Shown: positions 6,579-11,176 of the stretch, piece after piece
Layout of the letters: each line of letters opens with the position of its first letter
Numbering within the stretch: position 1 is the stretch's first letter
From: Bacteroidota bacterium
GTDB lineage: Bacteria > Bacteroidota > Bacteroidia > Chitinophagales > Chitinophagaceae
DNA: 11,176 bases
Assembly (NCBI GenBank): GCA_947454745.1
Contig: CANGMV010000015.1
Coordinates: forward strand, 1 to 11,176
Direction of reading: 5' to 3'
Position numbers and translations under genes: made by a program
Notes under the pieces: model-generated
Told to the model about the DNA's origin: nothing
Seen by the model: only the letters and a program-made list of their open reading frames with translations
The model's database searches: none

Positions 6579-7202
6579 ATGATACTTACCAATCGTTTTT
6601 TAATGGAAGAGGACGAAGAACCAAAAGCAGACAAAAAAGAAGAGACAGGACCAGGGTTCTTAAATAAAAAAATGGAACAAATCTTTTTTGAGAAAAGATC
6701 AATTTATTTATGGGGTCAAGTGGATGACAAGTCGGCTAAAGACATCGTAACAAAATTATTATTATTAGATGCAGATAAGCCAGGAGAAGAAATTAACTTT
6801 TACATTAATAGCCCAGGTGGCGTTGTAACGAGTGGCATGGTGATGTTCGATACGATGAACTTAATTAAAAGTCCTGTTCATACCATTTGTATGGGCTTGG
6901 CTGCAAGTATGGGTTCTATATTATTGAGCATGGGTGAAAAAGGAAAGCGTACCATTTTTCCACATGGCGAAGTAATGATCCACCAACCAAGTTTAGGTGG
7001 CTATTTTCAAGCGACCAGTGCTGATATCGAAATTCAAGCAGAACAAATTAGAAAGACTAAAGAATTAGGTGCAAAAATTTTAGCGAAGAACTGTGGCAAG
7101 AGCATGGAACAAATCATGGCCGATTTTGATAGAGACTATTGGATGAATGCCGAAGAAGCAGTTGCATATGGTATTGTAGATAAAATTGCGAAGAGCTTAT
7201 AA
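6579..7202 (+). CDS. ATP-dependent Clp protease proteolytic subunit (second paralogue)
   Basis: This is a second ClpP-family subunit of 207 residues, clearly diverged from its neighbour. The triad is complete: S110 in GLAASMG, H135 in MIHQP and D186 in DRDYW, so it is probably an active peptidase, not a ClpR-type inactive subunit. Between His and Asp it carries two extra residues (HQPSLGGYFQATSADIEI) compared with E. coli ClpP and the first paralogue. The N-terminus is not the usual propeptide: residues 9-23 are acidic and lysine-rich, and the fold begins near MEQIFFEKRSIYLWG (32 onward). It lies 72 bp after the first clpP and 18 bp before clpX. It could form mixed barrels with the first paralogue or a separate homomer; the sequence does not decide. 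Initiation at ATG 6579 is likely, though M9 is possible. Confidence 0.93.
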   Translation: MILTNRFLMEEDEEPKADKKEETGPGFLNKKMEQIFFEKRSIYLWGQVDDKSAKDIVTKLLLLDADKPGEEINFYINSPGGVVTSGMVMFDTMNLIKSPVHTICMGLAASMGSILLSMGEKGKRTIFPHGEVMIHQPSLGGYFQATSADIEIQAEQIRKTKELGAKILAKNCGKSMEQIMADFDRDYWMNAEEAVAYGIVDKIAKSL

Positions 7203-7220
7203 TTTATAAAGTAATAAAAG

Positions 7221-8465
7221 ATGAAGATGAGTAAGGGCGAGACAACGATACATTGTTCATTTTGTGGACGCAGCCGAGACGAAGTAAAAATTCTGATTGC
7301 TGGCCAAGAGGGACATATATGTGAGAACTGTATTGAACATGCTCATGAGATTATTGAAAAAGAATTTCATCAGAAAAAAGCAGATGGCAAAGCAGGCACC
7401 CTAAAAGTGCAAAAACCAACAGCCATAAAAGCATTTTTAGACCAATACATTATTGGACAAGACGAGGCTAAGAAAATATTATGTGTAGCTGTATACAATC
7501 ACTTTAAACGCATTAACCTTCCTACGACAACAAAAAATGAAGTAGAGATTGAAAAAAGCAATGTGATTATGATTGGTGAGACGGGTACTGGAAAAACCTT
7601 ATTGGCTAAAACCATTGCCAAATTGTTAAACGTCCCTTTCGCAATTGTAGATGCAACGGTGTTTACCGAAGCAGGTTATGTAGGAGAAGATGTGGAGAGC
7701 ATGTTAACGCGCTTATTGCAGAACTGCGATTATGATGTGGAAGCTGCGCAAAGGGGAATTGTATATATTGACGAGATAGATAAAATTGCACGAAAAAGCG
7801 ATAATGCTTCCATTACAAGAGACGTGAGTGGTGAAGGTGTACAACAAGGTTTATTAAAAATGCTGGAAGGAACCGAGGTATTGGTACCCCCGCAAGGAGG
7901 CCGTAAACATCCCGATCAGAAAATGATAAAGGTAGATACTAAGAATATCCTATTTATTTGCGGAGGTGCATTTGATGGCATTGACAAAATCATTGCACGT
8001 CGTATTAATACCAATGCCATCGGATTTAGCGTGAATAAAGACGAACAAGAATTACAACGCAAAAATTTATTGCGCTTCGTAAATGCACAGGATATTAAAA
8101 CCTTTGGTTTAATACCTGAAATGCTTGGACGTTTACCTATTGTTACTCATTTAGAACCATTGGATGCAGCAACTTTAAGAAGCATTTTAACGGAGCCAAA
8201 GAATGCATTAATTAAACAATACACTCAACTGTTTGAAATTGAAAATATCAAGTTAACTATTGATCCTGCAGTATATGATTTTATTACTGCTAAAGCCATG
8301 GAATACAAATTAGGTGCAAGGGGCTTAAGAAGCATTTGCGAAAGCCTATTTACGCAAGCCATGTTTGATTTACCAGGAACTGACAATACCGAGTTTAATG
8401 TAACATTAGACTACGCAAAACAAATGTTCGACAAGAGCAAACTAAGCACTTTAAAAGTAGCTTAA
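7221..8465 (+). CDS. clpX: ATP-dependent Clp protease ATP-binding subunit ClpX
   Basis: ClpX is the hexameric AAA+ unfoldase that recognises tagged substrates and threads them into ClpP. The 414-residue protein has the N-terminal zinc-binding domain with C12, C15, C34 and C37. Walker A is GETGTGKT (119-126), the pore-1 loop GYVG is at 152-155, Walker B is IVYIDEID (180-187) and the RKH substrate loop is at 228-230. The IGF tripeptide that docks into ClpP is present at 267-269. The sensor-2 region reads [10 protein letters not shown] near the C-terminus. All key elements are intact. It sits 18 bp after the second clpP and 27 bp before a 49-residue ORF, so these are probably one transcript. Start at ATG 7221 is chosen, but M3 would serve equally well. 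Confidence 0.97.
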   Translation: MKMSKGETTIHCSFCGRSRDEVKILIAGQEGHICENCIEHAHEIIEKEFHQKKADGKAGTLKVQKPTAIKAFLDQYIIGQDEAKKILCVAVYNHFKRINLPTTTKNEVEIEKSNVIMIGETGTGKTLLAKTIAKLLNVPFAIVDATVFTEAGYVGEDVESMLTRLLQNCDYDVEAAQRGIVYIDEIDKIARKSDNASITRDVSGEGVQQGLLKMLEGTEVLVPPQGGRKHPDQKMIKVDTKNILFICGGAFDGIDKIIARRINTNAIGFSVNKDEQELQRKNLLRFVNAQDIKTFGLIPEMLGRLPIVTHLEPLDAATLRSILTEPKNALIKQYTQLFEIENIKLTIDPAVYDFITAKAMEYKLGARGLRSICESLFTQAMFDLPGTDNTEFNVTLDYAKQMFDKSKLSTLKVA

Positions 8466-8492
8466 TCTATAAACCATTTATAATACAATTTT

Positions 8493-8642
8493 ATGCAAGA
8501 ATTAATTGACCGTTTAGTAAAAGAAGCAGGAGTTACTCCAGAACAAGCAAAACAATCTATTGAAACAATAGCTGCATTTGTAAAAGAAAAATTTCCAATG
8601 TTAGGAGGTGCCGTGAATCAAATTTTCAAAGCAGGAAAATAG
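8493..8642 (+). CDS. Small helical protein of unknown function, downstream of clpX
   Basis: A 49-residue ORF starts with ATG 27 bp after clpX and ends with TAG at 8640-8642. It begins MQELIDRLVKEAGVTPEQAK and continues through ETIAAFVKEKFPMLGGAVNQIF. It looks like two amphipathic helices (about 2-12 and 16-34) and a glycine-containing turn at LGGA, with no membrane segment or cysteine. The pattern recalls short Bacteroidota proteins with a DUF2267-like helical look, but I cannot verify a family. Codon use resembles the neighbours, and the coding sense (regular hydrophobic spacing, ATG, close spacing to clpX) supports a real gene. A role with Clp protease, for example as an adaptor or substrate, is only suggested by position. 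Confidence 0.7.
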   Translation: MQELIDRLVKEAGVTPEQAKQSIETIAAFVKEKFPMLGGAVNQIFKAGK

Positions 8643-8682
8643 TAAGGGAATAAGATTAATTTATTCACGCTGAGAAATAAAA

Positions 8683-8707
8683 AAAGCCTTCCTATTCGGA
8701 AGGCTTT
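8683..8707. terminator. Hairpin terminator, probably bidirectional, between convergent units
   Basis: A 10-bp perfect stem, AAAGCCTTCC (8683-8692) with GGAAGGCTTT (8698-8707), closes the loop TATTC. On the plus strand it ends the clp unit, 40 bases after the small ORF. On the minus strand seven T (complement of 8679-8685) follow the stem. That makes it an even better terminator for the ComEA-like gene ending at 8845. Confidence 0.88.
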
Positions 8708-8726
8708 CAAGCAAGCAATCATAAAC

Positions 8727-8778
8727 TAGGAATAATTCCTACATCAATAGTAATAATTTTTTCATAAAAAAAACTATT
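8727..8778. repeat. AT-rich inverted repeats in the convergent intergenic gap
   Basis: Two short inverted repeats lie in the 202-bp gap after the small ORF. TAGGAAT (8727-8733) mirrors ATTCCTA (8735-8741). AATAGT (8746-8751) plus T6 mirrors A6 plus ACTATT (8773-8778), with CAT at the tip. On the plus strand the second is followed by a T-rich run. They may be secondary terminators or chance in AT-rich DNA. I see no gene in 8709-8844. Confidence 0.3.
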
Positions 8779-8844
8779 TTTCTTTAAAGAATTATCCCGA
8801 TAACTACAATTTGTTAGTTTATTGATGAAGCTAGGCTTTCATTA

Positions 8845-9678
8845 TCAATCATCTATATGAACACGCGACCTTAACTGGCTCGCTTCTGCCTGGGATAAAT
8901 CACAAAGTTCCGCAATTTCTCTCCATCCTATCCTACCCCCTTGTTCCTTTTTAAGCTTAAGTATCAATCCAATTTGCTTGTCTGTAAATAGTCCTAATTG
9001 CTGCCAATCGGGAAAGTTCAACGCATTGGCATTGACTACTATATTTTCAGGGTGGGCTATATATAAATGCCGCTTAATAGACTGATAAGCTGAATCAGAA
9101 AGTCCATATACTTTACCAATTTGTCGTACTCGCGTAAAGGCGCCTAAATAATTTCTGTAGGCTACAATATGTTGAATAATACTTAATGGGAGATGTGTTT
9201 TTTGCTGCCATTCATTTTCAAGTGCAGTATTAATATCTAATTTCCAATCTGTTTCCTCCATTCCATTAAATACATGGCTTGGATTGTATTTTTTCCAAGC
9301 GAACGTCTTGGCTGCAATTTGTTTTACCTGAACATAAGGCCTTAATAAAGAAAATAATTCCGGACTCAGTCCATAGAGTCTTGCAAAATCATCGGGACTT
9401 TTAAAGTAGCCCCCTTTTAAGCGGTAATGTAATAGTGATTTTACTTGTTTTTCAGGCAAGCCTAATCGAATTGCGTTTACACTATCAATGGTATTCGGAT
9501 CAAAATAAAATAAATGGTGCGTCAAATCATTTTTACTTACACTATCACGCAGTGAATTGTTATGAGGGAGTAACCAACTGAGTAATACCGATCCAAAAAG
9601 AATGCATCCTAAAACGACAATGCCTTTGATTTCTTTTTGACTAAAATAAAAGTAGGCTTTCCAAGAAGCTTGTATCAT
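8845..9678 (-). CDS. Membrane-anchored ComEA-like helix-hairpin-helix protein
   Basis: This 277-residue protein has a short N-terminal cytoplasmic part, one transmembrane helix at about 18-37, and a large extracytoplasmic region. In that region I see three tandem helix-hairpin-helix units: about 64-118 (IDSVNAIRLGLPEKQVKSLL...), 148-207 (LDINTALENEW...YGLSDSAYQSIK) and 213-275 (VNANALNFPDWQQLGLF...). Each has the ComEA-type 'N-A-x-x-x-x-L...I...R...GGF' flavour. HhH folds bind DNA without sequence specificity, and ComEA is the periplasmic DNA receptor in natural transformation. Such multi-HhH proteins are common in Bacteroidota with function unproven. It probably forms its own unit, with a candidate promoter about 25 bp upstream. 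No other competence gene is visible here. Confidence 0.82.
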   Translation of the reverse strand: MIQASWKAYFYFSQKEIKGIVVLGCILFGSVLLSWLLPHNNSLRDSVSKNDLTHHLFYFDPNTIDSVNAIRLGLPEKQVKSLLHYRLKGGYFKSPDDFARLYGLSPELFSLLRPYVQVKQIAAKTFAWKKYNPSHVFNGMEETDWKLDINTALENEWQQKTHLPLSIIQHIVAYRNYLGAFTRVRQIGKVYGLSDSAYQSIKRHLYIAHPENIVVNANALNFPDWQQLGLFTDKQIGLILKLKKEQGGRIGWREIAELCDLSQAEASQLRSRVHIDD

Positions 9679-9703
9679 TTTTGAATACGAAGTAAACCGA
9701 ATT

Positions 9704-9733
9704 CAAATATCCTTCCCATCGTATTTTACGCAA
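9704..9733 (-). promoter_or_regulatory. Candidate promoter for the ComEA-like gene
   Basis: On the minus strand GATATTTG (plus-strand 9704-9711) differs from TAnnTTTG by the first base. TTG (plus-strand 9731-9733) is 19 bp upstream, an ideal spacing. Transcription would start about 20 bases before the ATG at 9678. Confidence 0.4.
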
Positions 9734-9750
9734 GTATTATAAAATATAGC

Positions 9751-10515
9751 TTATGCCGTAAATTGTAACCCGTCGTAGGCCATCTTTATAAATGAAGGTA
9801 ACTGTGGTTCTACAATAGCCTGTAATCCAATCTGGTGGCTGAAATGCGTAAAATATACTTGTGGCACTCCCAATTCGGTAGCCAACGCAATGGCTTCATT
9901 TAAAGTAAAATGGGTAGGATGAGGTTGCGGGCGCAATGCACTTAAAATTAATACTTTGGACCCTTTAATTTTTTGCTTTTCTTCCTCACTAATAAAATTC
10001 ACATCGGTGATATAGGTAAAATCGCCAATTCTAAAACCAAGTACGGGCAATTCCCTATGCATCACTTGAATCGGTGTAAACTTCAGTTCGCCAATTTTAA
10101 AAGGATCATGGTGAATGGTGTGTAACAACATTTCAGGCAATCCTGCATCCTTATGCTTTTCAAATGCATAATAAAAATCACGCTTTATGGCAACCTGTGT
10201 AATCTCATTTGCATAAATCTGCATGGGTTGGTTGGAATGAAAATTAAAAGGTCTAATATCATCCAATCCTGCATAATGATCTCGGTGAGGATGGGTAAAT
10301 ACCACTGCATCCAAATGCGTGGTGCCCGTTCTTAACATTTGGTACCTAAAATCAGGTGTAGTATCAATTACTACAGCCGTATGTTCCGTTTCAATTTTAA
10401 TACTTGTACGCAAACGACTATCTCTTGGATCTTTGGAAGTACACACTTCACAATCGCACCCAATTAAGGGAACACCTGTACTTGTGCCGGATCCTAAAAT
10501 AGTAATAGTCAACAA
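9751..10515 (-). CDS. PhnP-like metallo-beta-lactamase-fold hydrolase
   Basis: This is an MBL-fold metal-dependent hydrolase resembling the PhnP/phosphodiesterase branch. With the start used here the protein has 254 residues. It opens LTITILGSGTSTGVPLIGC and carries CxCxxC at C20/C22/C25, which in PhnP-like enzymes binds a structural zinc. The catalytic metal motif HPHRDH is at 75-80; a later TDVNF and a THFSH near the end supply further ligands. The substrate is unknown. I choose a TTG start at 10515 (10512 is equally possible) because relatives begin directly with this beta-strand. The only upstream ATG, at 10590, would add about 25 atypical residues and overlap the preceding gene by 38 bp. 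If ATG is used the protein has 279 residues. It is probably co-transcribed with the small gene upstream. Confidence 0.82.
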   Translation of the reverse strand: MLTITILGSGTSTGVPLIGCDCEVCTSKDPRDSRLRTSIKIETEHTAVVIDTTPDFRYQMLRTGTTHLDAVVFTHPHRDHYAGLDDIRPFNFHSNQPMQIYANEITQVAIKRDFYYAFEKHKDAGLPEMLLHTIHHDPFKIGELKFTPIQVMHRELPVLGFRIGDFTYITDVNFISEEEKQKIKGSKVLILSALRPQPHPTHFTLNEAIALATELGVPQVYFTHFSHQIGLQAIVEPQLPSFIKMAYDGLQFTA

Positions 10516-10552
10516 AATGACGAATTTAAAAATGAGCTGGCTCTGCTTGAAA

Positions 10553-10825
10553 TTAAGCCTCAGACAAAGACAAACGTTGCACTTCTTCAAATAATTTTTG
10601 AGAGTCGTGTGTAAGCTTGTCGAATTGAATATCCAATTGAGGAATCAATTCCAATAATGTATTAATTCTGGCTTCTATATTTAAAAATTTATTCAGCACC
10701 ACAATTCTTTTAGATTCTAACAAGCACCAACCGCTCTGAAAATTACCGCGCTCGTATCTGACAACAAATTCTGATTCACCTAAAATATCTTCTAACTTGT
10801 TTAATGTAGTTTGAGTCAATTTCAT
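10553..10825 (-). CDS. Small conserved-looking protein of unknown function
   Basis: This is a 90-residue soluble protein without recognised domain. The start MKLTQTTLNKLEDILGESEF at 10825 is preferred over upstream in-frame ATGs at 10834 and 10864. It resembles the opening of similar short Bacteroidota proteins, and the ATG at 10864 lies inside a good -7 promoter box. The central part (FVVRYERGNFQSGWCLLE, then KRIVVLNKFLNIEARINTLLELI) looks like a beta-hairpin followed by a helix, and the C-terminus is helical and charged. The stop lies 37 bp before the TTG start of the MBL hydrolase on the same strand, which suggests one unit. I recall similar proteins in Bacteroidota as uncharacterised; no function is assigned. 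Confidence 0.75.
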   Translation of the reverse strand: MKLTQTTLNKLEDILGESEFVVRYERGNFQSGWCLLESKRIVVLNKFLNIEARINTLLELIPQLDIQFDKLTHDSQKLFEEVQRLSLSEA

Positions 10826-10861
10826 ATTATGCATTGATTTATAGGGTAGTAAGTGGACATA

Positions 10862-10869
10862 CAAATATA
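10862..10869 (-). promoter_or_regulatory. Candidate -7 box for the small protein / MBL hydrolase unit
   Basis: On the minus strand TATATTTG is an exact match to TAnnTTTG. It lies about 37 bases before the ATG at 10825. No TTG at the expected -33 spacing is visible, so support is partial. Confidence 0.43.
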
Positions 10870-10922
10870 GTTTTTTAGCAAACTAAGCTGGTAAATAAGG
10901 CCTAGTAGTTATTCACATTTCG

Positions 10923-10930
10923 TACCTTTA
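10923..10930 (+). promoter_or_regulatory. Candidate -7 box for the HD hydrolase gene
   Basis: TACCTTTA is the same -7 variant as the one before clpP and lies 16 bases before the ATG at 10947. A -33 TTG is not evident. It is divergent from the minus-strand box at 10862-10869, so the two units share a short regulatory gap. Confidence 0.35.
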
Positions 10931-10946
10931 CCAACACTCATTTTAT

Positions 10947-11176
10947 ATGGCTTTTACACATCGAAAAATAATAAATGACCCGGTGCATGGTTTTATTACC
11001 ATCAACGATCCGCTCATTTTTGAAATTATCAGTCATCCTTTTTACCAAAGGTTAAGAAGGATCCAACAAATGGCTTTAGCGCAATTGGTTTACCCAGGTG
11101 CGGTGCATACCCGTTTACACCATTCTTTGGGAGCCTACCATTTAATGTGCATGGCAATTAACGAACTAAAGGATAA
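10947..11176 (+). CDS. HD-superfamily phosphohydrolase (C-terminus missing at window edge)
   Basis: The 76 visible residues begin MAFTHRKIINDPVHGFITI and continue with LIFEIISHPFYQRLRRIQQ and LVYPGAVHTRLHHSLGAYHL. This is the characteristic opening of the dGTPase-like HD hydrolase family: DPVHG, a QRLRRI helix, and HTRxxHSLG, which supplies the first metal-binding histidine. The HD dyad and later ligands lie beyond the right edge. Members hydrolyse phosphate esters of nucleotides; this protein's substrate is unknown. The reading frame is open to base 11176. The ATG at 10947 follows a -7 box and gives the normal N-terminus. Confidence 0.88.
   Translation, partial: MAFTHRKIINDPVHGFITINDPLIFEIISHPFYQRLRRIQQMALAQLVYPGAVHTRLHHSLGAYHLMCMAINELKD

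Noticed and set aside
10319-10594. Plus-strand ORF of 91 residues
   Set aside because: It is antisense to the MBL hydrolase and the end of the small upstream gene; no family features.
1-11176. Hidden mobile element, CRISPR array, toxin-antitoxin or defence system
   Set aside because: No direct-repeat array, transposase, integrase or recognised defence protein is visible. Nearly all DNA is explained by core genes and short regulatory gaps. The MazG-type protein sits with dtd and glyQS, not next to a mazEF pair.

Overview
The window reads as an ordinary core-genome stretch of a Bacteroidota bacterium, probably of the Chitinophagaceae type. The reasons are low GC content, -7 promoter boxes of the TAnnTTTG kind with no visible Shine-Dalgarno sequences, Bacteroidota-style ClpP N-terminus and trigger factor, a ClpX Walker A reading GETGTGKT, and several short families typical of the phylum. 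I see no mobile element, CRISPR array, phage gene or defence cassette. Family and genus are inference.

Left part (1-1962, minus strand): a compact operon dtd - MazG-type pyrophosphohydrolase - glyQS, with glycyl-tRNA synthetase running off the left edge. It joins a tRNA-charging enzyme, a mischarged-tRNA proofreader and a nucleotide-pool enzyme. Divergent from it (2030-3996, plus strand) are a TTG-initiated polysaccharide flippase and a free methionine-(R)-sulfoxide reductase whose start codon overlaps the flippase stop codon. A complete tRNA-Leu(UAG) with encoded CCA and its own terminator follows.

Centre (4300-8642, plus strand): the protein quality-control block. Trigger factor (tig) has its own promoter and a strong terminator. 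After it come two tandem clpP paralogues, both with intact Ser-His-Asp triads, then clpX and a 49-residue ORF. Upstream of the first clpP lies a near-perfect sigma-54 type -24/-12 element overlapping a conventional promoter candidate, so the Clp genes may be controlled separately from tig.

Right part (8683-11176): a hairpin terminator lies between the convergent units. Then, on the minus strand, come a membrane-anchored ComEA-like helix-hairpin-helix protein, a PhnP-like metallo-beta-lactamase-fold hydrolase and a small conserved-looking protein. Divergent from these, an HD-superfamily hydrolase runs off the right edge.

The most interesting points are the sigma-54-like element before clpP, the dual ClpP arrangement with a small downstream ORF, and a possible pseudoknot between msrC and the tRNA. 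No clearly new system is visible.
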